Origin: Mycolicibacterium stellerae
Lineage (GTDB): Bacteria > Actinomycetota > Actinomycetes > Mycobacteriales > Mycobacteriaceae
Assembly (NCBI RefSeq): GCF_003719305.1
Contig: NZ_RARC01000039.1
Location: 1-62,191 of the forward strand
DNA length: 62,191 bases
Direction: 5' to 3'
The first letter of the stretch is position 1. Each line of letters begins with the position of its first letter. This document shows, piece after piece, positions 25,724 through 36,643 of the stretch. The notes under the pieces were generated by a model, which was not told where the DNA came from, searched no databases, and saw nothing but the letters and a program-made list of their open reading frames with translations. Both the position numbers and the translations under genes were made by a program.

Positions 25724-28700
25724 TCAGACCAAGCCAAGGCGTTCCAGGTCGGTCGCGTACTTGGCGATCAGTGACTGCGTGATGTGGGGGATGTCCCCGT
25801 CGGCGCCCACCCCGGCCGCACGCACGGCGGCGTGGAATCCGTCAGCCGGTGCGATGGCGCCGAGGACCGGCCGCTCCGGCTTGCGGTACGCGTCCAGCAG
25901 CGGCAGCACACTGTGTCGCCGCTTGGCCTCGGGCAGCGCGGTCAACGCCGTTTCGAACCGGTGGAACCAGTCGTCGTGGTCGTCGATGCGGGCGATCGGA
26001 TGGCCGGCTTCGATGAGCCAGTCGACGTACGTGTCCAGCGAGACGCCGTCGTCATACGGGTTCATCACATCGAACGAGCGGTAACCGTCCGTCGTCTTCG
26101 CGGCCAGCGCGACGATCGACTCCGCCACGAAGTCGACCGGCAGGCCGTCGTAATGGGCCCGCTGCGGCCGCCCGCCGGCGTCGCGCTCGTAGAACGAGCC
26201 CGGTGCGATGCCGGTCACCAGAACGCTCTGCAAAAGCCGCGTGAAGGCGTCCGGCACATTGAGCTGTCCGGCGTATCTCGTGTGGGCGAGGATCATGTCG
26301 GAGCGGAACACCGCGACCGGAAGGCCGCACAGGTCATGCGCCTCCCGCAAGAGCACCTCGCCCGCCCACTTGCTGTTCGCGTACCCGTTCGCATACGAGC
26401 TGTCCACGGGGCGCACCGGGCTGACCTCGCGGATGTCGCCGTCCTCGACGAAGTCGCTGGCCGCGACCGACATCGCGACCGCAACGGTCGACAGATACGT
26501 GACCGGCTTGATCTGCGCGGTGATCGCCAGCCGGATCACCTCGGCCGTGCCCACCACGTTGGGGCCGAACTCTTCGCTGTAGGGCAGCACGTGGTTGACA
26601 AGTGCCGCCGGATGAACAATTTGATCGACGTTGTGTGCCAGGCGATCCCACGTCGCAACGTCCAGGCCTAGTTTCGGCTCGCCGATATCGCCCGCGATGA
26701 CCTCGAGGTGATCGGCGGCCAGGCGACGGTACCGCTCGAGAAGATCCGGGTCGCCGCTGTCAAAGGCGGCATCGAGCCGTGCGCGGGCGGCTGCCTCGTC
26801 GTGCCCACGCACGACGGTGATCACGGTGCCGCCGGTCTGCGCGGCCCGCTCGAGCAGCTCGAGTGCAAGGAAGCGTCCCAGCCAGCCGTTGGCGCCTGTC
26901 AGCAGAACGGTTCTGGGTTCGCCGGTCACGTAGGCGGTGGTCGGGGCTGCCGCCAGCGTCTCCGCGTCGATGAACTTGTCCAGCGTGAGTTCGTCCGCGC
27001 GCACCGACGTGGCTCCCCGCCCGTGCACGCTCGCGAATGTCGGTCGCTTCGAGCCGAATTCGCGTTCGGCCTCGATGTAGTCGGCGAGCTGTCGAAGGTT
27101 ACTGGTCGGACCGACGATGACGCTGACGGGTACGTCGACTTCGAGGATGTCCCGCAGCAGGTTGGCGAACGTCAGTGCCGATAGCGAGTCGCCACCGAGG
27201 TCGGTGAAGTGGTCCTCTGGTTGGACCTCGACGTCACTGGACCCCAGTACCGTCTGGGCGGCCCGCACGACGCTGTCGATCACCGGGCAGTTCCCCGCGT
27301 TCTCGCGTAGTGCACGTAACTCGTCGACACGGGCCGCGGCCAGCTCGCCGTAGAGCTGCTCGAGCCGCTCACCGTAATGGTCTTTGAGCCTGGGGCGCAG
27401 AATCTTTCCCACGCCGGACAGCAGCCCGTTGGCGGCGGAGAACGGTTGGGTCTCGATCAGGAAGTCGGCAGGCACCTCATAGGACTGCAGCTCTGCGGCG
27501 CGCGCCGTCTCCCGCAGCGAGTCGGTCAGTGCCGCCTTGAGTGCGCCGGTGTCCGCTGCGAACCGCTCCAGCGCTTCGGGCGTCGGCACGATCACGGCGA
27601 GCAGGTTCGCCCGCTCGCTGTTGCCGTAGACGAAGATCTGACGCACCAGTGGAGCGCCTGCGAAGATCGCTTCCAGATTCGCGACGGCGACGAACTCGCC
27701 CTGGGACAGCTTGAGCACGTTCTTGCTTCGGTCGACATAGGCGAGGTGGTCCGGTGCGATCTCGGCCATCACATCGCCGGTCCGGTAGTACCCGTCGGGG
27801 TCGAACACCTCGGCCGTGACGTCGGGCCGCTTGTAGTACCCGGGCATCATCGTCTGTGTCTTGACGAGCAATTCACCTCGCGGATAAGGCTTGTCGGTGC
27901 GGAAGTAGCCGAGTTCGGGGACGTCGACGAGCTTGTAGTCGATGACCGGCGGGCGCATCACCACGCCGTCTCTGGTGAGCGCGCCGACTTCGGTCGTGCC
28001 GTAACCATCGGCGATGTGCACGTCGACGACGGTGTCGATGAACGTTTTCATCTCAGCGGCCAGTGGCGCGGTTGACACGAAGCCTCCGATGACCCGTCCG
28101 CCGAGAACAGTTTCCCGCATCTCGACGGCGGCGGCAGCTTCGGCGTCATGGTCGGCGAGGCCTTGCGCTGCGATGCGGTCGACTGCGCTGCGGTACCGCT
28201 GGAAGAGCATGTCGACCACCCGCGGCACAAGCGGCAGGTCGGTCGGACGCACGAGCGCCCAATCCTCGAACAACGTCGACAGATCGGACTCGGGGACGAA
28301 ATAGCTGGTTCCGCCAGCCAGAAATGCGGTCAGGATGGGCAGCCGGCCGCCAATGTGGTTAAGCGGCATGAAGTTGACGTTCAGCACCGCTCCGCCGCTG
28401 CGCTCGGTGAAGTTCGAGGTCCACAGCTTGCCGACGGTGCGCTCGGTCAGCATGGCGCCCTTCGGAGCGCCAGTGCTGCCCGACGTGTACATGATGATCG
28501 AGAGTCGGTCGTCGCTCTGGCCAGTGTCGGCGGGCGTTCTGGGAAGCCGACGCCCGCGCTCGATCACATCGGCCAGCATGTCCACGACGACAGGTTTGTC
28601 CGCATCCCGTAGCCGGGTCCGGGCCCGCTCGATGATCTCCCGATGGTCGTCGACGGCTGGGTCGAAGTCGAATACCAGCAGGTGCCGCAGCGATGTGCTG

Positions 28701-29230
28701 TCCAGCGCCGATTCGACGGCCAGCTCCAGATACCGGACTCCGGCCGCGAGCACCGTGGGCTCGGTCTCGACGATGATCGGCCGAAGCTGGGAGACCGGCG
28801 CGTTGTGCTGAAGGGGCACCGACACCAGGCCGAGGTACGCGCACGCCATATCGATGGAGAAGTAGTCGGGGCTCGCGAAGCCGATAGTGGCGACGAAGTC
28901 GCCCGGGTAAACCGGGGCGGCGGGATCGTTGTGCAACGCGGTCGCGATCGCGCTGACCCGGTCCCACACCTCGCGATAGCTCACCGTTTCGAAACGCGGC
29001 AGCAGGCGTGTGGTGGTTCGGCCGGTCGTGTCGTCGGTCACCAGCTCCCGCGCGCGCTGGCCGAGGGCGGGGCGGTCGGCATAACCGTCGAAGAGGGTCT
29101 GGAGTATTTCTGCCAGCCGAAGATCGGGCCTGCTTGCCGCTTCGATGACTTCTGGTAGCGGCCGGGCATCTCGAAACTGCGGGTCGTCGGCGTAGAGGTC
29201 GGCGATTCTCGTTGTCTGGTCGGTCATCAT
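25724..29230 (-). CDS. car: Carboxylic acid reductase (CAR; A-T-R enzyme)
   Basis: 1168 codons. Adenylation domain (~1-640; TSGSTGAPKG at 249-258, GYGTTEVG at ~409), carrier domain with phosphopantetheine Ser682 (LGGDSL), then a thioester reductase domain with the NADPH glycine motif GANGWLG (779-785) and catalytic Y950/K954. It reduces free carboxylic acids to aldehydes using ATP and NADPH, and needs a phosphopantetheinyl transferase encoded elsewhere. Full-length and intact, typical of FadD9/Nocardia CAR. It lies downstream of a Zn-alcohol dehydrogenase on the same strand, which could reduce the aldehyde further or feed alcohols in. Confidence 0.93.
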   Translation of the reverse strand: MMTDQTTRIADLYADDPQFRDARPLPEVIEAASRPDLRLAEILQTLFDGYADRPALGQRARELVTDDTTGRTTTRLLPRFETVSYREVWDRVSAIATALHNDPAAPVYPGDFVATIGFASPDYFSIDMACAYLGLVSVPLQHNAPVSQLRPIIVETEPTVLAAGVRYLELAVESALDSTSLRHLLVFDFDPAVDDHREIIERARTRLRDADKPVVVDMLADVIERGRRLPRTPADTGQSDDRLSIIMYTSGSTGAPKGAMLTERTVGKLWTSNFTERSGGAVLNVNFMPLNHIGGRLPILTAFLAGGTSYFVPESDLSTLFEDWALVRPTDLPLVPRVVDMLFQRYRSAVDRIAAQGLADHDAEAAAAVEMRETVLGGRVIGGFVSTAPLAAEMKTFIDTVVDVHIADGYGTTEVGALTRDGVVMRPPVIDYKLVDVPELGYFRTDKPYPRGELLVKTQTMMPGYYKRPDVTAEVFDPDGYYRTGDVMAEIAPDHLAYVDRSKNVLKLSQGEFVAVANLEAIFAGAPLVRQIFVYGNSERANLLAVIVPTPEALERFAADTGALKAALTDSLRETARAAELQSYEVPADFLIETQPFSAANGLLSGVGKILRPRLKDHYGERLEQLYGELAAARVDELRALRENAGNCPVIDSVVRAAQTVLGSSDVEVQPEDHFTDLGGDSLSALTFANLLRDILEVDVPVSVIVGPTSNLRQLADYIEAEREFGSKRPTFASVHGRGATSVRADELTLDKFIDAETLAAAPTTAYVTGEPRTVLLTGANGWLGRFLALELLERAAQTGGTVITVVRGHDEAAARARLDAAFDSGDPDLLERYRRLAADHLEVIAGDIGEPKLGLDVATWDRLAHNVDQIVHPAALVNHVLPYSEEFGPNVVGTAEVIRLAITAQIKPVTYLSTVAVAMSVAASDFVEDGDIREVSPVRPVDSSYANGYANSKWAGEVLLREAHDLCGLPVAVFRSDMILAHTRYAGQLNVPDAFTRLLQSVLVTGIAPGSFYERDAGGRPQRAHYDGLPVDFVAESIVALAAKTTDGYRSFDVMNPYDDGVSLDTYVDWLIEAGHPIARIDDHDDWFHRFETALTALPEAKRRHSVLPLLDAYRKPERPVLGAIAPADGFHAAVRAAGVGADGDIPHITQSLIAKYATDLERLGLV

Positions 29231-29333
29231 CTAGCCTTTCGCATGCAGGTCTAAATGACGGAACGCGGCGCCCCGCTACTGGATTCCGTTGCACGCCTGT
29301 GAGGCCGGGTACACAGCGGAATTCCAGGAAGGC

Positions 29334-30353
29334 TCAGGGAGTTACCAGGATTTTGCAGTGCGCGTCGGGGTTGGCGAGGTCGTCGAATGCGGCGCCGACA
29401 CCGTCGAGTCCGACCTCGCCGGTGACCATCGGTGCGACGTCGATTTCGCCGTCGGCGATCGCCCGCAGAGACTCGGAGAACTCTTCTGCGGTGTAGGTGC
29501 TGACGAACTGCACGTTGATTTCTTTGGCGATGCCGAACAGCGGCAGGATCGGGTCGGATTCCATGCAGACCCCCGCGACCACCAACCGCGTGCCCATCGG
29601 CGCCCGCCGCAACACGTCGTTCACGATTCCAGGCACGCCGACGGCTTCGAAGACCACCGCTGGTTTGGCCGCGTCGAACGGCGACCCTTGTGCGGGATCC
29701 ACGACCTGGTGTGCGCCCATAGTCTTCGCCAGTTCGCGCCGCTTCTCCGAATAGTCAGCAGCCACAATGTGTTCCACGCCCCGATGGCGCAGCGCGGCGA
29801 CGATCGCGAGGCCGATGGGGCCGGACCCGATCACCAGGGCCACGTCGCCAGGCTGGATCGACGACTTGTTCACCGCGTGCAGGCCGACCGCCATCGGCTC
29901 GGTGAGCGACGCAAGACGCGGGTCGAGGCTGTTGGGGATCTTCAACAGCAGCGGCGCCGAAAGCAGCATCCGTTCCGCATATCCGCCGATCGTGGTGTTG
30001 CTGGACAGAATCGGCTCGAAACCCTTCGGGGACAACAGGACTGGAAGCGATGTCACCACTGTTCCGGGAGGTGGCGCATCGGTGTCGGGTCCCGCTTCGA
30101 GCACCTCCGCGCTGAACTCGTGGCCCATGAACACGTCCTCGGCCAGGTCGACAGGAAGCCCGCCCTCGAACGGCATACCCTTCATCTCGCGGGTCAGCCT
30201 GACCATCTGGTCGCCGTGGCTGGCGAAGTGCAGATCCGAGCCGCAGATTCCGCATGCCTTCACGCCGACGAGCACCTGGCCGGTCTGGGGCGCCGGCTCG
30301 GCGACGTCATCGCGCAGCACCATCCGACCGGCGCGCAGCACCGCGGCGCGCAC
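29334..30353 (-). CDS. Zinc-binding alcohol dehydrogenase (MDR family) lacking the structural-zinc loop
   Basis: 339 codons from GTG 30353, one base into the ephA stop (TAGTG). Catalytic zinc motifs are GICGSD and GHEF; the nucleotide-binding glycine motif is GSGPIGLA. The four-Cys lobe that normally binds structural zinc is absent: the segment between GHEF and GGYAER has no cysteine. It overlaps ephA and precedes car by ~100 bp, suggesting a cluster handling alcohols, aldehydes and acids. Substrate unknown. Confidence 0.85.
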   Translation of the reverse strand: MRAAVLRAGRMVLRDDVAEPAPQTGQVLVGVKACGICGSDLHFASHGDQMVRLTREMKGMPFEGGLPVDLAEDVFMGHEFSAEVLEAGPDTDAPPPGTVVTSLPVLLSPKGFEPILSSNTTIGGYAERMLLSAPLLLKIPNSLDPRLASLTEPMAVGLHAVNKSSIQPGDVALVIGSGPIGLAIVAALRHRGVEHIVAADYSEKRRELAKTMGAHQVVDPAQGSPFDAAKPAVVFEAVGVPGIVNDVLRRAPMGTRLVVAGVCMESDPILPLFGIAKEINVQFVSTYTAEEFSESLRAIADGEIDVAPMVTGEVGLDGVGAAFDDLANPDAHCKILVTP

Positions 30354-31249
30354 TACTGCTCCTCGCAATCGCGTATGAACCCCAGCAGGATTCGGTTGAC
30401 CTCGTCGGGGCGCTCCTGCTGCACCCAATGCCCGGCGCCCTCGACCCATTGTTCGGTGTACGGCCCCGCAGCAACCTCGCGTGCGTGTGCGGGGTTCATC
30501 GTCGGGCCGATCGGGTCGGCAGTGCCGCCGACGAACAGCGCGGGCACGGCGATCTGCGCGCAGGCGAGTTGTGGCGTCGACTCCCAGTTGCGGTCGTAGT
30601 TGCGATACCAGTTCAGCCCACCGGTGAATCCGGTCCTGCTGAACTCGCTCACGTAGTAGTCGAACTCGTCGGCACTGATCCAGTCGGGCAGAGGCGCGTC
30701 CCCGGCGCCCAGCCCGGCGAACATTCCGCGCATGGTCGTGGCGACGTCGGCAGCCATCTCGGCGTCGGCGAGGCCGGGCTCCTGGAAGCGCAACATATAG
30801 AAGTCGTCGCCGAACTTCTGCCGCCAGCGTTCGGTGGGCCGCGACCTGGCCCGGGGGATGGGCGGCACGGACAGGCCCGCGACGGCACGGACCCGCTGCG
30901 GATGCAGCAGCGCGGCCTGCCACACCACCAACGCGCCCCAGTCGTGGCCGACGAATATCGCCTGCTCGGCACCGACGTCGGCCAGCAGTCCGACGAGGTC
31001 GCCGGTCAGTGCGTGGATGTCGTAGTCCTCGACGGCGTCGGGCCTGCTTGAGCCTCCGTAGCCGCGCTGGTCGGGCGCGAGCACGTGGTAGCCGGCGTCG
31101 GCCAGCACTGGGATCTGGTGCCGCCAGGAGTAGGCCAGTTCGGGGAAGCCGTGGGCCAGCACGATCACCGGGGCTCCGCGTTCGCCCGCCTCGATCACCC
31201 GCAGTCGCACGCCGTTGGTCTCGACGAACCGCTCGGTGGAGGTGAGCAC
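30353..31249 (-). CDS. ephA: Epoxide hydrolase EphA (alpha/beta hydrolase)
   Basis: 298 codons from GTG 31249, placed by similarity to the N-terminus of M. tuberculosis EphA (TERLVDTNGVRLRV). Oxyanion-hole HGFPE (~29), nucleophile D104-equivalent in GHDWGA, and a late His in GAGHW. It opens epoxides to diols. It is about 24 residues shorter than the M. tuberculosis protein because a cap-domain stretch is missing. Divergent from ftsH with 148 bp between starts, with no espACD genes between. Confidence 0.9.
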   Translation of the reverse strand: MLTSTERFVETNGVRLRVIEAGERGAPVIVLAHGFPELAYSWRHQIPVLADAGYHVLAPDQRGYGGSSRPDAVEDYDIHALTGDLVGLLADVGAEQAIFVGHDWGALVVWQAALLHPQRVRAVAGLSVPPIPRARSRPTERWRQKFGDDFYMLRFQEPGLADAEMAADVATTMRGMFAGLGAGDAPLPDWISADEFDYYVSEFSRTGFTGGLNWYRNYDRNWESTPQLACAQIAVPALFVGGTADPIGPTMNPAHAREVAAGPYTEQWVEGAGHWVQQERPDEVNRILLGFIRDCEEQ

Positions 31250-31397
31250 GAATTCAGCCAAGCACAGGCCGGGGCGCCGCGGAAGCGCGCCGGGCGTCGG
31301 AGCACCGTCGGGAACCGCCGCGCGTTGGTCTAGCGGTAGCCTTGACATTTCCAGCTGCACGTATTGGAAGGACGTGGCCCTGCAGGGCCGATGCTCA

Positions 31398-33749
<2,352 letters not shown>

Positions 33750-33767
33750 TACTCAACGGAGGCTCCG

Positions 33768-34379
33768 ATGACGCGGCCGCACAACAACTCTGCGATGACC
33801 TTCTCCACCCGGGAGTTCGACCAACCGCGCGCCGAGGCGGCGATCCGCGAACTGCTCATCGCCGTCGGCGAAGACCCCGATCGGCACGGTTTGGAGGAGA
33901 CTCCGGCCCGTGTTGCCCGCGCCTACCGGGAGATGTTCGCCGGGCTGTACACCGATCCGGATACGGTGCTGAACACCACGTTCGACGAGCAGCATGACGA
34001 ATTGGTGTTGGTGAAGCAGATCCCGCTCTACTCCACCTGCGAACACCACCTGGTGGCATTCCACGGGGTGGCCCACGTCGGCTACATCCCGGGTGTGGAT
34101 GGCCGGGTGACGGGGCTGTCGAAGATCGCCCGCCTTGTCGACCTGTACGCGAAACGACCGCAGGTGCAGGAACGGCTCACCGCGCAGATCGCGGATGCGT
34201 TGATGCGCAAGCTGGATCCGCGCGGCGCCATCGTCGTCATCGAGGCCGAGCACCTCTGCATGTCGATGCGCGGCGTGCGCAAGCCAGGGGCCACGACAAC
34301 GACCTCTGCCGTGCGCGGACAGTTCAAGTGCGATGCGGCATCCCGGTCCGAGGCGCTGGATCTCATCTTGCGGACGTGA
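33768..34379 (+). CDS. folE: GTP cyclohydrolase I
   Basis: 203 codons with a GGAGG ribosome site ~8 bp before ATG 33768. Zinc and substrate motif CEHHLVAFHG, second zinc cysteine in HLCMSMRG, and a C-terminal VRGQFK segment. It opens GTP to dihydroneopterin triphosphate, the first step of folate synthesis. Its stop overlaps the folP start (GTGA), beginning a chain folE-folP-folB-folK with overlapping ends. Confidence 0.96.
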   Translation: MTRPHNNSAMTFSTREFDQPRAEAAIRELLIAVGEDPDRHGLEETPARVARAYREMFAGLYTDPDTVLNTTFDEQHDELVLVKQIPLYSTCEHHLVAFHGVAHVGYIPGVDGRVTGLSKIARLVDLYAKRPQVQERLTAQIADALMRKLDPRGAIVVIEAEHLCMSMRGVRKPGATTTTSAVRGQFKCDAASRSEALDLILRT

Positions 34380-35209
34380 GCTCTACACAAGTGCGGGTCA
34401 TGGGAGTCGTCAACGTCACCGACGACTCCTTTTCCGACGGGGGGCTGTTCCTCGACCGTGACCGCGCTGTCGAACATGGAATGGCGCTTGCGGCCGACGG
34501 CGCGGCGATCATCGATGTCGGCGGTGAGTCGACGCGCCCCGGCGCTGCCCGCATCGACGCCAGGGTGGAGTCTGCCCGCGTGCTACCGGTGATCAAAGAG
34601 CTTGCAGGCCTTGGACTTACCGTCAGCATCGACACGATGCACGCGGATGTCGCTGCTGCGGCACTCGAGAACGGGGCGCAGATCGTCAACGACGTATCCG
34701 GTGGGCGCGCCGACGCGAACATGGCCGGCGTGGTGGCCGACGCCGGGGTGCCCTGGGTGCTTATGCACTGGCGCTCGGTCAGCGCGCAGCGGCCGCACGA
34801 GGTGCCGCCATACGACGATGTGGTGGCAGAGGTTCGCGCCGAACTGCTCGGGGCCGCCGACGCCGCGGTGAAGGCGGGTGTGGATCCGGCCAATCTGATC
34901 ATCGATCCAGGCCTCGGGTTCGCCAAGACCGGCGAGCACAATTGGGCGCTGCTGCGTGCGCTGCCACAATTCGTCGACACCGGCATTCCGGTGCTCGTCG
35001 GGGCGTCGAGAAAGCGCTTCCTCGGGGCCCTTCTTGCGGACGTCGACGGCGAACCTCGCCCGCCGGACGGCCGCGAGATCGCTACCGCCGTGCTCTCCGC
35101 GATCGCCGCCCAACAGGGTGTGTGGGGGGTGCGGGTACACGATGTGCGGGCATCGGTGGACGCGTTGAAGGTCATCGAGGCGTGGACGAATCCGGGGTGC
35201 GATGGCTGA
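34376..35209 (+). CDS. folP: Dihydropteroate synthase
   Basis: 277 codons from GTG 34376, chosen for the 4-bp overlap with folE. MGVVNVTDDSFSDGG at the start and GGESTRPG are the two family signatures; NDVSGG and GASRKRFLG line the sulfonamide/pterin pocket. It condenses p-aminobenzoate with dihydropterin pyrophosphate and is the sulfonamide target. Corresponds to folP1 (Rv3608c). Confidence 0.96.
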   Translation: MSSTQVRVMGVVNVTDDSFSDGGLFLDRDRAVEHGMALAADGAAIIDVGGESTRPGAARIDARVESARVLPVIKELAGLGLTVSIDTMHADVAAAALENGAQIVNDVSGGRADANMAGVVADAGVPWVLMHWRSVSAQRPHEVPPYDDVVAEVRAELLGAADAAVKAGVDPANLIIDPGLGFAKTGEHNWALLRALPQFVDTGIPVLVGASRKRFLGALLADVDGEPRPPDGREIATAVLSAIAAQQGVWGVRVHDVRASVDALKVIEAWTNPGCDG

Positions 35210-35585
35210 CCGAATCGAATTGCGCGGCTTGATCGTTCGCGGCAACCACGGCGTGTTCGCAGAAGAGCGTCGGGACGGTCAGGACTTCGTCGTCGACATC
35301 ACGGTGTTGGTCGATCTGACGAAGGCTGCGGCCACCGACGACCTCGCCGACACGCTCGACTACGGCGCCCTCGCCCAGCGGGCCGCCGACATCGTGGGGG
35401 GGCCGGCGCGCAACCTGATCGAGACGGTGGCCGGCGAGATCGCCGATGATGTGATGGCCGACGAGCGCGTGCACGCCGTCGAGGTGGTGGTGCACAAGCC
35501 CGCCGCCCCCATCCCGCTGAACTTCGCCGACGTCGCCGTCGTCGCCCGACGGTCCCGTCACGGAGGCCGTGGAGGTACGAGTTGA
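35202..35585 (+). CDS. folB: Dihydroneopterin aldolase
   Basis: 127 codons, overlapping folP by 8 bp. Starts IELRGLIVRGNHGVF; catalytic Tyr is in LDYGALA, and a late Lys in VVHKPAAPI. It cleaves dihydroneopterin to hydroxymethyl-dihydropterin and glycolaldehyde in folate synthesis. Length is standard. The stop overlaps a TTG start for folK. Confidence 0.95.
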   Translation: MADRIELRGLIVRGNHGVFAEERRDGQDFVVDITVLVDLTKAAATDDLADTLDYGALAQRAADIVGGPARNLIETVAGEIADDVMADERVHAVEVVVHKPAAPIPLNFADVAVVARRSRHGGRGGTS

Positions 35586-36091
35586 GGGTGGTGCTGTCCA
35601 TCGGGTCGAATCTCGGAGACCGACTGGCCCGGTTGCAGTCGGTCGTCGACGGGCTCGGACCGGCTCTGCGTGCGGTGTCTGCGGTCTACGAGACAGCCGC
35701 GTGGGGCGGCGTCGAGCAGGGCCCGTTCCTCAACGCCGTGCTGATCGCCGACGACCCGCAACGCGACGCCCACGGCTGGCTGCGTCGCGCGCACGACTTC
35801 GAAAGCGCAGCCGACCGGGTTCGCGATCAGCGTTGGGGTCCGCGGACCCTCGACGTCGATCTCGTCACGTGTCATGACGGTGAAGCCGAGGTGATCCTCC
35901 GCGACGAGGACCTCACGCTGCCACACCCATATGCACACCAGCGGGCCTTCGTCCTGGTTCCGTGGCTGGACGTCGACCCGGACGCCGAACTGACCGTGGC
36001 AGGCGAGCACCGACCCGTCGGAAACCTGGTTGCCCGGCTCGACCCCGCCGAACGCGACGGGGTGCGTCTGACCGGCCTGGTGCTCGCCTGA
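35582..36091 (+). CDS. folK: Hydroxymethyl-dihydropterin pyrophosphokinase
   Basis: 169 codons from a TTG at 35582, overlapping folB (TTGA) with a strong GGAGGT 6 bp upstream that supports the rare start. Signatures: SIGSNLGDR near the start, and the ATP/Mg motif WGPRTLDVDLV. It transfers pyrophosphate from ATP to hydroxymethyl-dihydropterin. The stop overlaps the next gene by one base (TGATG). Confidence 0.94.
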   Translation: MRVVLSIGSNLGDRLARLQSVVDGLGPALRAVSAVYETAAWGGVEQGPFLNAVLIADDPQRDAHGWLRRAHDFESAADRVRDQRWGPRTLDVDLVTCHDGEAEVILRDEDLTLPHPYAHQRAFVLVPWLDVDPDAELTVAGEHRPVGNLVARLDPAERDGVRLTGLVLA

Positions 36092-36567
36092 TGGGCCCGA
36101 CCCGCAACCGTGATCTGACGGCCGCGACGGTGATCGCAGCCGTCATCGGATTTGTGCTGGTGACCGTGCTCTATCGATGGTTTCCGCCGATCACGGTGTG
36201 GACCGGCCTTTCGTTGTTGGCGGTTGCCATCGCCGAGGGTGGCTGGGCGTTCTACGTGCGGTCGAAGATCAACAACGGTCAGATCGGCGACGGGCCGGGC
36301 TGGCTGCATCCGCTGGCCGTCGCCCGCTCGGTGATGATCGCCAAGGCGTCGGCGTGGGTCGGCGCGCTGGTGCTGGGGTGGTGGGTCGGGGTGCTTGTCT
36401 ACCTTTTGCCGCGGCGGGGCACGCTGCGGATCGCCGGCGAGGACACTGCAGGAGCAGTCGTTGCGGCGGTGAGTGCGCTCTCCCTGTTGGTCGCCGCGCT
36501 ATGGCTACAGCATTGCTGCAAGTCGCCCCAGGAGCCACCGGAGAACGGCGAAGGCGCCGCGGAGTAG
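36091..36567 (+). CDS. DUF3180 membrane protein (Rv3605c-like)
   Basis: 158 codons from ATG 36091 (TGATG overlap with folK); the open frame extending upstream is not native. Four hydrophobic segments (~10-28, ~35-52, ~78-101, ~118-137), then a short charged tail with a Cys-Cys pair. The family is actinobacterial and conserved in this operon position, but of unknown function. Tight coupling to folate genes suggests co-expression rather than a proven shared pathway. Confidence 0.85.
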   Translation: MGPTRNRDLTAATVIAAVIGFVLVTVLYRWFPPITVWTGLSLLAVAIAEGGWAFYVRSKINNGQIGDGPGWLHPLAVARSVMIAKASAWVGALVLGWWVGVLVYLLPRRGTLRIAGEDTAGAVVAAVSALSLLVAALWLQHCCKSPQEPPENGEGAAE

Positions 36568-36643
36568 CTGGACAACGATAGCGGACCGCGAATCGCCGCA
36601 AGGCACGACACGCGCAGTGACCTGTGACGGGTACAGTCGGCCC

